Source: Euonymus europaeus
Taxonomy: Eukaryota; Streptophyta; Magnoliopsida; Celastrales; Celastraceae
Assembly: GCA_963580455.1 (NCBI GenBank)
Contig: OY756970.1
Span: forward strand, 1,240,001-1,304,000
Reading direction: 5' to 3'
Length of the DNA stretch: 64,000 nt
Positions 1-11,912 of the stretch are shown one piece after another. Position numbers and translations under genes: made by a program. The stretch's first letter is position 1. The number at the start of each line of letters is the position of its first letter. Below the pieces are notes generated by a model. The model was given only the letters and a program-made list of their open reading frames with translations. It was not told the DNA's origin and searched no databases.

Positions 1-490
1 GGAAAATCAAGCTAAAATTCACCGAATTCAGAACTCGGAGTCAACGGATATTCATAAAACCGTTTACGTAAAGAAACCACATTTTGCGGCTAACTAGGTG
101 AAACGAGACCTACTAGCCACGAGTTCTAAAATGAAAATCCGAAATGCCAGGATTGTAGAGGTCGAAAAGTAGTGCGAAATCAAGCTAAAAATCACCGAAT
201 TCAGAACTCGGAGTCAACGGATATTCAAAAAACCGTTTACGTAAAGAAACCACATTTCGCGGCTAACTAAGTGAAACGAGACCTACTAGCCACGAGTTCT
301 GAAATCAAAATCCGAAACCCCAGGATTGTAGAGCTCGAAAAGAAGTGGGAAATCAAGCTAAAATTCACCTAATTCAGAACTCGGAGTCAACGGATATTCA
401 TAAAACCGTTTACGTAAAGAAACCACATTTCGCGGCTAACTAGGTGAAACGAGACCTACTAGCCACGAGTTCTGAAATAAAAATCTGAAA

Positions 491-1528
491 CTCCAGGATT
501 GTAGAGCTCAAAAAGTAGTGCGAAATCAAGCTAAAAATCACCGAATTCAGAACTCGTAGTCAACGGATATTCATAAAACCGTTTACGTAAAGAAACTACA
601 TTTCGCGGCTAACTAGGTGAAACGAGACCTACTAGCCACGAGTTCTAAAATCAAAATCCGAAACACCAGGATTGTAGAGGTCGAAAAGTAGTGCGAAATC
701 AAGCTAAAAATCACCGAATTCAGAACTCGGAGTCAAAGGATATTCATAAAACCGTTTACGTAAAGAAACCACATTTCGCGGCTAACTAGGTGAAACGAGA
801 GCTACTAGCCACGAGTTCTGAAATCAAAATCCAAAATGCCAGGATTGTAGAGCTCGAAAAGTAGTGCGAAATCAAGCTAAAAATCGCCAAATTCAGAACT
901 CGGAGTCAACAGATATTCATAAAACCGTTTACGTAAAGAAACCACATTTCGCGGCTAACTAGGTGAAACGAGACCTACTAGCCACGAGTTCTGAAATCAA
1001 AATCTGAAACTCCAGGATTGTAGAGGTCAAAAAGTAGTGCGAAATCAAGCTAAAAATCACCGAATTCAGAACTCGTAGTCAACGGATATTCATAAAACCG
1101 TTTACGTAAAGAAACCACATTTCGCGGCTAACTAGGTGAAACGAGACCTACTAGCCTCGAGTTCTGAAATCAAAATCCGAAACACCAGGATTGTAGAGCT
1201 CAAAAAGTAGTGCGAAATCAAGCTAAAAATCACCGAATTCAGAACTCGGAGTCAAATGATATTCATAAAACCGTTTACGTAAAGAAACCACATTTCGCGG
1301 CTAACTAGGTGAAACGAGACCTACTAGCCACGAGTTCTGAAATCAAAATCCAAAATGCCAGGATTGTAGAGCTCGAAAAGTAGTGCGAAATCAAGCTAAA
1401 AATCACCAAATTCAGAACTCGGAGTCAACAGATATTCATAAAACCGTTTACGTAAAGAAACCACATTTCGCGGCTAACTAGGTGAAACGAGACCTACTAG
1501 CCACGAGTTCTGAAATCAAAATCCGAAA
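491..1528 (+). repeat. 3-mer higher-order repeat, two copies of 519 bp
   Basis: Shared private variants recur 519 bp (3 x 173) apart: CTGAAACTCCAGG followed by CTCAAAAAG and ACTCGTAGTC at 491 and 1010, and CCAAAATGCC at 831 and 1350. The copies are 491-1009 and 1010-1528. They are not identical: CTACATTTCG at 597 is CCACATTTCG in the second copy. The units at 1-490 are ordinary monomers; GAAGTGGG at 342 is shared with 2591 at a 13-unit offset of 2,249 bp. Confidence 0.7.
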
Positions 1529-4500
1529 TGCCAGGATTGTAGAGCTCGAAAAGTAGTGCGAAATCAAGCTAAAAATCACCGAATTCAGAACTCGGAGTCA
1601 ACGGATATTCATAAAACCGTTTACGTAAAGAAACCACATTTCGCGGCTTACTAGGTGAAACGAGACCTACTAGACACGAGTTCTGAAATCAAAATCCGAA
1701 ATGCCAGGATTGTAGAGCTAAAAAAGTAGTGCGAAATGAAGCTAAAAATCACCGAATCCAGAACTCGGAGTCAACGGATATTCATAAAACCGTTTACGTA
1801 AAGAAACCACATTTCGCGGCTAACTAGGTGAAACGAGACCTACTAGCCACGAGTTCTGAAATCAAAATCCGAAATGCCAGGATTGTAGAGCTCGAAATGT
1901 AGTGCGAAATCAAGCTAAAAATCAGCGAATTCAGAACTCGGAGTCAACAGATATTCATAAAACCGTTTACGTAAAGAAACCACATTTTGCGGCCAACTAG
2001 GTGAAACGAGACCTACTAGCCACGAGTTCTGAAATCAAAATCCGAAACGCCAGGATTGTAGAGCTCGAAAATTAGTGCGAAATCAAGCTAAAAATCACCG
2101 AATTCAGAACTCGGAGTCAACGGATATTCATAAAACCGTTTACGTAAAGAAACCACATTTCGCGGCTTACTAGGTGAAACGAGACCTACCGGACACGAGT
2201 TCTGAAATCAAAATCCGAAATGCCTGGATTGTAGAGCTCAAAAAGTAGTGCGAAATCAAGCTAAAAATCACCGAATCCAGAACTCGGAGTCAACGGATAT
2301 TCATAAAACCGTTTACGTAAAGAAACCACATTTCGCGGCTAACTAGGTGAAACGAGACCTACAAGCCACGAGTTCTGAAATCAAAATCCAAAATGCCAGG
2401 ATTGTAGAGCTCGAAAAGTAGTGCGAAATCAAGCTAAAAATCACCGAATTCAAAACTCGGAGTCAACGGATATTCAAAAAACCGTTTACGTAAAGAAACC
2501 ACATTTCGCGTCTAACTAGGTGAAACGAGACCTACTAGCCACGAGTTGTGAAATCAAAATCCGAAACGCCAGGATTGTAGAGCTCGAAAAGAAGTGGGAA
2601 ATCAAGCTAAAATTCACCTAATTCAGAACTCGGAGTCAACGGATATTCATAAAACCGTTTACGTAAAGAAACCACATTTCGCGGCTAACTAGGTGAAACG
2701 AGACCTACTAGCCACGAGTTCTGAAATCAAAATCCAAAATGCCAGGATTGTAGAGCTCGAAAAGTAGTGCGAAATCAAGCTAAAAATCACCAAATTCAGA
2801 ACTCGGAGTCAACGGATATTCATAAAACCGTTTACGTAAAGAAACCACATTTCGCGGCTAACTAGGTGAAACGAGACCTACTAGCCTCGAGTTCTGAAAT
2901 CAAAATCCGAAAAACCAGGATTGTAGAGCTCAAAAAGTAGTGCGAAATCAAGCTAAAAATCACCGAATTCAGAAATCGGAGTCAAAGGATATTCATAAAA
3001 CCGTTTACGTAAAGAAACCACATTTTGCGGCTAACTAGGTGAAACGAGACCTACTAGCCACGAGTTCTGAAATCAAAATCCAAAATGCCAGGATTGTAGA
3101 GCTCGAAAAGTAGTGCGAAATCAAGCTAAAAATCACCAAATTCAGAACTCGGAGTCAACGGATATTCATAAAACCGTTTACGTAAAGAAACCACATTTCG
3201 CGGCTAACTAGGTGAAACGAGACCTACTAGCCACGAGTTCTGAAATCAAAATCCGAAATGCCAGGATTGTAGAGCTCGAAAAGTAGTGCGAAATCAAGCT
3301 AAAAATCACCGAATTCAGAACTCGGAGTCAACGGATATTCATAAAACCGTTTACGTAAAGAAACCACATTTCGCGGCTTACTAGGTGAAACGAGACCTAC
3401 TAGCCACGAGTTCTGAAATCAAAATCCGAAATGCCAGGATTGTAGAGCTCGAAAAGTAGTGCGAAATCAAGCTAAAAATCACCGAATTCAGAACTCGGAG
3501 TCAACGGATATTTATAAAACCGTTTACGTAAAGAAACCACATTTCGCGGCTAACTAGGTGAAACGAGACCTACTAGCCACGAGTTCTGAAATCAAAATCC
3601 GAAATGCCAGGATTGTAGAGCTCGAAAAGTAGTGCGAAATCAAGCTAAAAATCACGGAATTCAGAACTCGGAGTCAACGGATATTCAAAAAACCGTTTAC
3701 GTAAAGAAACCACATTTCGCGGCTTACTAGGTGAAACGAGACCTACTAGACACGAGTTCGGAAATCAAAATCCGAAATGCCAGGATTGTAGAGCTCAAAA
3801 AGTAGTGCGAAATCAAGCTAAAAATCACCGAATCCAGAACTCGGAGTCAACGGATATTTATAAAACCGTTTACGTAAAGAAACCACATTTCGCGGCTAAC
3901 TAGGTGAAACGAGACCTACAAGCCACGAGTTCTGAAATCAAAATCCGAAACGCTAGGATTGTAGAGTTCGAAAAGTAGTGCGAAATCAAGCTAAAAATCA
4001 CCGAATTCAGAACTCGGAGTCAACGGATATTCATAAAACCGTTTACGTAAAGAAACCACATTTCGCGGCTAACTAGGTGAAACGAGACCTACTAGCCTCG
4101 AGTTCTGAAATCAAAATCCGAAATGCCAGGATTGTAGAGGTCGAAAAGTAGTGCGAAATCAAGCTAAAAATCACCGAATTCAGAACTCGGAGTCAACGGA
4201 TATTCAAAAAACCGTTTACGTAAAGAAACCACATTTCGCGTCTAACTAGGTGAAACGAGACCTACTTGCCACGAGTTGTGAAATCAAAATCCGAAATGCC
4301 AGGATTGTAGAGCTCGAAAAGAAGTGGGAAATCAAGCTAAAATTCACCTAATTCAGAACTCGGAGTCAACGGATATTCATAAAACCGTTTACGTAAAGAA
4401 ACCACATTTTGCGGCTAACTAGGTGAAACGAGACCTACTAGCCACGAGTTCTGAAATCAAAATCCGAAACTCCAGGATTGTATAGTTCAAAAAGTAGTGC

Positions 4501-5994
4501 GAAATCAAGCTAAAAATCACCGAATTCAGAACTCGTAGTCAACGGATATTCATAAAACCGTTTACGTAAAGAAACCAGATTTCACGGCTAACTAGGTGAA
4601 ACGAGACCTACTAGCCTCGAGTTCTGAAATCAAAATCCGAAACACCAGGATTGTAGAGCTCAAAAAGTAGTGCGAAATCAAGCTAAAAATCACCGAATTC
4701 AGAACTCGGAGTCAAAGGATATTCATAAAACCGTTTACGTAAAGAAATCACATTTTGCGGCTAACTAGGTGAAACGAGACCTACTAGCCACGATTTCTGA
4801 AATCAAAATCCAAAATGCCAGGATTGTAGAGCTCGAAAAGTAGTGCGAAATCAAGCTAAAAATCACCAAATTCAGAACTCGGAGTCAACGGATATTCATA
4901 AAACCGTTTACGTAAAGAAACCACATTTCGCGGGTAACTAGGTGAAATGAGACCTACTAGCCACGAGTTCTGAAATCAAAATCCGAAATGCCAGGATTGT
5001 AGAGCTCGAAAAGTAGTGCGAAATCAAGCTAAAAATCACCGAATTCAGAACTCGGAGTCAAAGGATATTCATAAAACCGTTTACGTAAAGAAACCACATT
5101 TTGCGGCTAACTAGGTGAAACGAGACCTACTAGACACGAGTTCTGAAATCAAAATCCGAAATGCCAGAATTGTGGAGCTCAAAAAGTAGTGCGAAATCAA
5201 GCTAAAAATCACCGAATCCAGAACTCGGAGTCAACGGATATTCATAAAACCGTTTACGTAAAGAAACCACATTTCGCGGCTAACTAGGTGAAACGAGACC
5301 TACAAGCCACGAGTTCTGAAATCAAAATCCGAAACGCCAGGATTGTAGAGTTCGAAAAGTAGTGCGAAATCAAGCTAAAAATCACCGAATTCAGAACTCG
5401 GAGTCAACGGATATTCATAAAACCGTTTACGTAAAGAAACCACATTTCGCGGCTTACTAGGCGAAACGAGACCTACTAGACACGAGTTCTGAAATCAAAA
5501 TCCGAAATGCCAGGATTGTAGAGCTCAAAAAGTAGTGCGAAATCAAGCTAAAAATCACCGAATCCAGAACTCGGAGTCAACGGATATTCAAAAAACCGTT
5601 TACGTAAAGAAACCACATTTCGCGTCTAACTAGGTGAAACGAGACCTACTAGCCACGAGTTGTGAAATCAAAATCCGAAACGCCAGGATTGTAGAGCTCG
5701 AAAAGAAGTGGGAAATCAAGCTAAAATTCACCTAATTCAGAACTCGGAGTCAACGGATATTCATAAAACCGTTTACGTAAAGAAACCACATTTCGCGGCT
5801 AACTAGGTGAAACGAGACCTACTAGCCACGAGTTCTGAAATCAAAATCCGAAACTCCAGGATTGTATAGCTCAAAAAGTAGTGCGAAATCAAGCTAAAAA
5901 TCACCGAATTCAGAACTCGTAGTCAACGGATATTCATAAAACCGTTTACGTAAAGAAACCAGATTTCGCGGCTAACTAGGTGAAACGAGACCTA
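1151..5994 (+). repeat. 10-mer HOR (1,730 bp) with an 8-mer truncated third copy
   Basis: CTAGCCTCGA begins at 1151, 2881 and 4611, each 1,730 bp (10 units) apart, and next at 5995, 1,384 bp (8 units) later. GAAGTGGG at 2591, 4321 and 5705 and CGCGTCTAAC with its variant T at 2511, 4241 and 5625 keep the same spacing. The third period has therefore lost two units or derives from a shorter variant. Individual copies carry scattered substitutions, so this block looks older than the 7.2-16.4 kb duplication. Confidence 0.75.
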
Positions 5995-6943
5995 CTAGCC
6001 TCGAGTTCGGAAATCAAAATCCGAAACACCAGGATTGTAGAGCTCAAAAAGTAGTGCGAAATCAAGCTAACAATCACCGAATTCAGAACTCGGAGTCAAA
6101 GGATATTCATAAAACCGTTTACGTAAAGAAATCACATTTTGCGGCTAACTAGGTGAAACGAGACCTACTAGCCACGAGTTCTGAATTCAAAATCCAAAAT
6201 GCCAGGATTGTAGAGCTCGAAAAGTAGTGCGAAATCAAGCTAAAAATCACCAAATTCAGAACTCGGAGTCAACGGATATTCATAAAACCGTTTACGTAAA
6301 GAAACCAGATTTCGCGGCTAACTAGGTGAAACGAGACCTACTAGCCTCGAGTTCGGAAATCAAAATCCGAAACACCAGGATTGTAGAGCTCAAAAAGTAG
6401 TGCGAAATCAAGCTAACAATCACCGAATTCAGAACTCGGAGTCAAAGGATATTCATAAAACCGTTTACGTAAAGAAATCACATTTTGCGGCTAACTAGGT
6501 GAAACGAGACCTACTAGCCACGAGTTCTGAAATCAAAATCCAAAATGCCAGGATTGTAGAGCTCGAAAAGTAGTGCGAAATCAAGCTAAAAATCACCAAA
6601 TTCAGAACTCGTAGTCAACGGATATTCATAAAACCGTTTACGTAAAGAAACCAGATTTCGCGGCTAACTAGGTGAAACGAGACCTACTAGCCTCGAGTTC
6701 GGAAATCAAAATCCGAAACACCAGGATTGTAGAGCTCAAAAAGTAGTGCGAAATCAAGCTAACAATCACCGAATTCAGAACTCGGAGTCAAAGGATATTC
6801 ATAAAACCGTTTACGTAAAGAAATCACATTTTGCGGCTAACTAGGTGAAACGAGACCTACTAGCCACGAGTTCTGAAATCAAAATCCAAAATGCCAGGAT
6901 TGTAGAGCTCGAAAAGTAGTGCGAAATCAAGCTAAAAATCACC
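5906..6943 (+). repeat. Dimeric HOR, three tandem 346-bp copies
   Basis: The copies are 5906-6251, 6252-6597 and 6598-6943. Each pairs a unit with CCAGATTTCG, CCTCGAGTTCGG and GCTAACAATC with a unit having AAAGGATATT, AAATCACATTTTG and CCAAAATGCC. The AGATTTCG anchors at 5961, 6307 and 6653 are exactly 346 bp apart. Copies differ at few bases, for example CTGAATTC at 6181 in the first copy only and CTCGGAGTC against CTCGTAGTC at the start of copies 2 and 3. Units at 6944-7212 are a transition to the next block. Confidence 0.85.
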
Positions 6944-9036
6944 CAATTCAGAACTCGGAGTCAACGGATATTCATAAAACCGTTTACGTAAAGAAACCAC
7001 ATTTCGCGGCTAACTAGGTGAAACGAGACCTACTAGCCACGAGTTCTGAAATCAAAATCAGAAATGCCAGGATTGTAGAGCTCAAAAAGTACTGCGAAAT
7101 CAAGCTAAAAATCACCGAATTCAGAACTCGGAGTCAACGGATATTCATAAAACCGTTTACGTAAAGAAACCACATTTCGCGGCTTACTAGGTGAAACGAG
7201 ACCTACTAGACACGAGTTCTGAAATCAAAATCCGAAATGCCAGGATTGTAGAGCTCAAAAAGTAGTGCGAAATCAAGCTAAAAATCACCGAATCCAGAAC
7301 TCGGAGTCAACGGATATTCATAAAACCGTTTACGTAAAGAAACCACATTTCGCGGCTAACTAGGTGAAACGAGACCTACTAGCCACGAGTTCTGAAATCA
7401 AAATCCGAAACGCCAGGATTGTAGAGTTCGAAAAGTAGTGCGAAATCAAGCTAAAAATCACCGAATTCAGAACTCGGAGTCAACGGATATTCATAAAACC
7501 GTTTACGTAAAGAAACCACATTTCGCGGCTTACTAGGCGAAACGAGACCTACTAGACACGAGTTCTGAAATCAAAATCCGAAATGCCAGGATTGTAGAGC
7601 TCAAAAAGTAGTGCGAAATCAAGCTAAAAATCACCGAATTCAAAACTCGGAGTCAAAGGATATTCATAAAACCGTTTACGTAAAGAAAACACATTTTGCG
7701 GCTAACTAGGTGAAACGGGACCTTCTAGCTATGAGTTTTGAAATCAAAATCCGAATCGCCAGGATTGCAGAGCTCGAAAAGTAGTGCGAAATCAAGCTAA
7801 AAATCACCGAATTCAGAACTCGGAGTCAACGGATATTCATAAAACCGTTTACGTAAATAAACCACATTTCGCGGCTAACTAGGTGAAACGAGACCTACTA
7901 GCCACGAGTTCTGAAATAAAAATCCGAAACGCCAGGATTGTAGAGCTCAAAAAGTAGTGCGAAAACAAGCTAAAAATCACCGAATTCAGAACTCGGAGTC
8001 AACGGATATTCATAAAACCGTTTACGTAAAGAAACCATATTTCGCAGCTTACTAGGTGAAACGAGACCGACTATACACGAGTTCTGAAATCAAAATCCGA
8101 AATGCCAGGATTGTAGAGCTCGAAAAGTAGTGCGAAATCAAGCTAAAAATCACCGAATTCAGAACTCGGAGTCAACGGATATTCATAAAACCGTTTACGT
8201 AAAGAAACCACATTTCGCGGCTTACTAGGTGAAACGAGACCTACTAGCCACGAGTTCTGAAATCAAAATCCGAAATGCCAGGATTGTAGAGCTCGAGATG
8301 TAGTGCGAAATCAAGCTAAAAATCACCGAATTCAGAACTCGGAGTCAACAAATATTCATACAACCGTTTACGTAAAGAAACCACATTTTGCGGCCAACTA
8401 GGTGAAACGAGACCTACTAGCCACGAGTTCTGAAATCAAAATCCGAAACGCCAAGATTGTAGAGCTCGAAAAGTAGTGCGAAATCAAGCAAAAAATCACC
8501 GAATTCAGAACTCGGAGTCAACGGATATTCATAAAACCGTTTACGTAAAGAAACCACATTTCGCGGCTTACTAGGTGAAACGAGACCTACTAGACACGAG
8601 TTCTAAAATCAAAATCCGAAATGCCAGGATTGTAGAGCTCAAAAAGTAGTGCGAAATCAAGCTAAAAATCAACGAATCCAGAACTCGGAGTCAACGGATA
8701 TTCATAAAACCGTTTACGTAAAGAAACCACATTTCGCGGCTAACTAGGTGAAACGAGACCTACAAGCCACGATTTCTGAAATCAAAATCCGAAACGCCAG
8801 GATTGTAGAGTTCGAAAAGTATTGCGAAATCAAGCTAAAAATCACCGAATTCAGAACTCGGAGTCAACGGATATTCATAAAACCGTTTACATAAAGAAAC
8901 CACATTTCGCGGCTAACTAGGTGAAACGAAACCTACTAGCCTCGAGTTCTGAAATCAAAATCCGAAAAAACAGGATTGTAGAGCTCAAAAAGTAGTGCGA
9001 AATCAAGCTAAAAATCATCGAATTCAGAACTCGGAG

Positions 9037-9038
9037 TT
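9037..9038 (+). other. 21-bp deletion junction, copy 1
   Basis: The unit reads CTCGGAGT then TTTACGTAAAG; the 21 bases normally between them (unit positions 19-39) are missing. The lost segment contains the AACGG arm, its loop and most of the CCGTT arm. The same junction sits at 13737-13738 in the duplicated block. The following unit also carries GCCTCCATTTCTG in place of GCCTCGAGTTCTG, a variant that later travels through the 16-33 kb HORs without the deletion. Confidence 0.9.
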
Positions 9039-9746
9039 TTACGTAAAGAAACCATATTTCGCGGCTAACTAGGCGAAACGAGACCTACTAGCCTCCATTT
9101 CTGAAATCAAAATCCGAAAAACCAGGATTGTAGAGCTCAAAAAGTAGTGCGAAATCAAGCTTAAAATCACCGAATTCAGAACTCGTAGTCAACGGATATT
9201 CATAAAACCGTTTACGTAAAGAAACAAAATTTTGCGGCTAACTAGGTGAAACGAGACCTACTAGCCACGAGTTCTGAAATCAAAATCCGAAATGCCAGGA
9301 TTGTAGAGCTCAAAAAGTAGTGCGAAATCAAGCTAAAAATCACCGAATTCAGAACTCGGAGTCAAAGGATATTCATAAAACCGTTTACGTAAAGAAACCA
9401 CATTTTGCGGCTAACTAGGTGAAAGGAGACCTACTATCCACGAGTTCTGAAATCAAAATCCAAATATCCAGGATTGTAGAGCTCGAAAAGTAGTGCGAAA
9501 TCAAGCTAAAAATCACCGAATTCAGAACTCGGAGTCAACGGATATTCATAAAACCGTTTACGTAAAGAAACCACATTTCGCGGCTTACTAGGTGAAACGA
9601 GACCTACTAGACACGAGTTCTGAAATCAAAATCCGAAATGCCAGGATTGTAGAGCTCAAAAAGTAGTGCGAAATCAAGCTAAAAATCACCGAATCCAGAA
9701 CTCGGAGTCAACGGATATTCATAAAACCGTTTACGTAAAGAAACCA

Positions 9747-9814
9747 CATTTCGCGGCTAACTAGGTGAAACGAGACCTAGTTAGCCGCGAAATGAATTTT
9801 GCGGCTAAGTAGGT
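9747..9814. repeat. Fold-back insertion with 20-bp perfect inverted repeat, copy 1
   Basis: Arm 1 is 9747-9766 (CATTTCGCGGCTAACTAGGT), the loop 9767-9774 (GAAACGAG), and arm 2 is 9775-9794, its exact 20-base reverse complement. A third arm at 9797-9814 (TTTTGCGGCTAAGTAGGT) is complementary to 9775-9792 at 16 of 18 positions, so arm 2 can pair with either side. Normal units read ACCTACTAGCC straight after GAAACGAG; here 48 extra bases intervene. The inverted piece is the only minus-oriented satellite sequence seen in the window. It looks like a template-switch product seeded on the TAGGT/ACCTA dyad. Confidence 0.93.
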
Positions 9815-11664
9815 GAAACGAGACCTACTAGCCACGAGTTCGGAAAACAAAATCCGAAACGCCAGGATATTAGAGCGCGAAAAGTAGTGCGAAATCAAGC
9901 TAAAAATCACCGAATTCAGAACTCGGAGTCAACGGATATTCAAAAAACCGTTTTATGTAAAGAAACCACATTTCGCGTCTAACTAGGCAATACGAGACCT
10001 ACTAGCCACGAGTTCTGAAATCAAAATCCGAAACACAAGGATTGTAGAGCTCGAAAAGTAGTGGGAAATCAAGCTAAAATTCACCTAATTCAGAACTCGG
10101 AGTCAACAGATATTCATAAAATCGTTTACGTAAAGAAACCACATTTCGCGGCTTACTAGGTGAAACGAGACCTACTAGCCACGAGTTCGGAAAACAAAAT
10201 CCGAAACGCCAGGATTGTAGAGCTCGAAAAGTAGTGCGAAATCAAGCTAAAAATCACCGAATTCAGAACTCGGTGTCAACGGATATTCATAAAACCGTTT
10301 ACGTAAAGAAACCACATTTCGCGGCTAACTAGGTGAAACGATACCTACTAGCCACGAGTTCTGAAATCAAAATCCGAAATTCCAGGATTGTAGAGCTCGA
10401 AAAGTAGTGCGAAATCAAGCTAAAAATCACCAAATTCAGAACTCGGAGTCAACGTATATTCATAAAACCGTTTACGTAAAGAAACCACATTTCGCGGCTT
10501 ACTAGGTGAAACGAGACCTACTAGCCACGAGTTCTGAAATCAAAATCCGAAACTCCAGAATTGTAGAGCTCGAAAAGTAGTGGGAAATCAAGCAAAAATT
10601 CACCGAATTCAGAACTCAGAGTCAACGGATATTCATAAAACCGTTTACGTAAAGAAACCACATTTTGCGGCTAAGTAGGTGAAACGTGACCTACTAGCCA
10701 CGAGTTCGGAAAACAAAATCCGAAACGCCAGGATATTAGAGCGCAAAAAGTAGTGCGAAATCAAGCCAAAAATCACCGAATTCAGAACTCGGAGTCAACG
10801 GATATTCAAAAAACCGTTTTATGTAAAGAAACCACATTTCGCGTCTAACTAGGCGATACGAGACCTACTAGCCACGAGTTCTGAAATCAAAATCCGAAAC
10901 ACAAGGATTGTAGAGCTCGAAAAGTAGTGGGAAATCAAGCTAAAATTCACCTAATTCAGAACTCGGAGTCAACAGATATTCATAAAATCGTTTACGTAAA
11001 GAAACCACATTTCGCGGCTTACTAGGTGAAACGAGACCTACTAGACACGAGTTCTGAAATCAAAATCCGAAATTCCAGGATTGTAGAGCTCAAAAAGAAG
11101 TGCGAAGTCAAGCTAAAAATCACTGAATCCAGAACTCGGAGTCAACGGATATTCATAAAACCGTTTACGTAAAGAAACCACATTTCGCGGCTAACTAGGT
11201 GAAACGAGACCTACAAGCCACGAGTTTTGAAATCAAAATCTGAAACTCCAGGATTGTAGAGTTCGAAAAGTAGTGCGAAATCAAGCTAAAAATCACCGAA
11301 TTCAGAACTCGGAGTCAACGGATATTCATAATACCGTTTACGTAAAGAAACCATATTTCGCGGCTAACTAGGTGAAACGAGACCTACTAGCCTCGAGTTC
11401 TGAAATCAAAATCCGAAAAACCAGGATTGTAGAGCTCAAAAAGTAGTGCGAAATCAAGCTTAAAATCACCGAATTCAGAACTCGTAGTCAACGGATCTTC
11501 ATAAAACCGTTTACGTAAAGAAACAACATTTTGCGGCTAACTAGGTGAAACGAGACCTACTAGCCACGAGTTCTGAAATCAAAATCCGAAATGCCAGGAT
11601 TGTAGAGCTCAAAAAGTAGTGCGAAATCAAGCTAAAAATCACCGAATTCAGAACTCGGAGTCAA

Positions 11665-11912
11665 CGGATATTCATAATACCGTTTACGTAAAGAAACCAT
11701 ATTTCGCGGCTAACTAGGTGAAACGAGACCTACTAGCCTCGAGTTCTGAAATCAAAATCCGAAAAACCAGGATTGTAGAGTTCGAAAAGTAGTGCGAAAT
11801 CAAGCTAAAAATCACCGAATTCAGAACTCGGAGTCAACGGATATTCATAATACCGTTTACGTAAAGAAACCATATTTCGCGGCTAACTAGGTGAAACGAG
11901 ACCTACTAGCCT
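11665..11912 (+). repeat. 248-bp linker of ordinary units between the duplicated blocks
   Basis: These bases separate the two 4.45-kb copies and are satellite too. They carry CATAATACCG, CCATATTTCG and CCTCGAG variants, which also occur at 11324-11400 inside copy 1. The linker therefore looks like local copies of a neighbouring unit, not foreign sequence. Confidence 0.75.

Larger units (their letters stand above)
7213..11664 (+). repeat. 4.45-kb multi-unit block, copy 1 of 2
   Basis: This block recurs at 11913-16364 at an offset of exactly 4,700 bp. Shared rare variants include CAAAACTCGG (7641/12341), CCTTCTAGCTATGAG (7721/12421), CTCGAGATG (8292/12992), CAAATATCC (9460/14160), GAAACGTGAC (10681/15381) and the two structural variants described separately. 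I found one difference, C-to-A at 8672 against 13372. The offset equals 27 units (4,671 bp) plus 29, the sum of +48, -21 and two +1 T insertions inside it. The left edge lies near 7213, where CTAGACACG (copy 1) meets CTAGCCTCG (11911); the right edge is at 11665, where TCAACGG meets TCAAAGG. Confidence 0.92.

Noticed and set aside
9747..9814. Rho-independent terminator or transposon terminal inverted repeat
   Set aside because: The hairpin is built wholly from satellite sequence, has no T-run of terminator type, no target-site duplication and no element next to it. A template switch explains it better.
11665..11912. Unique spacer between the 4.45-kb blocks
   Set aside because: It first looked like a junction sequence but consists of ordinary units with the CATAATACCG and CCTCGAG variants found nearby.
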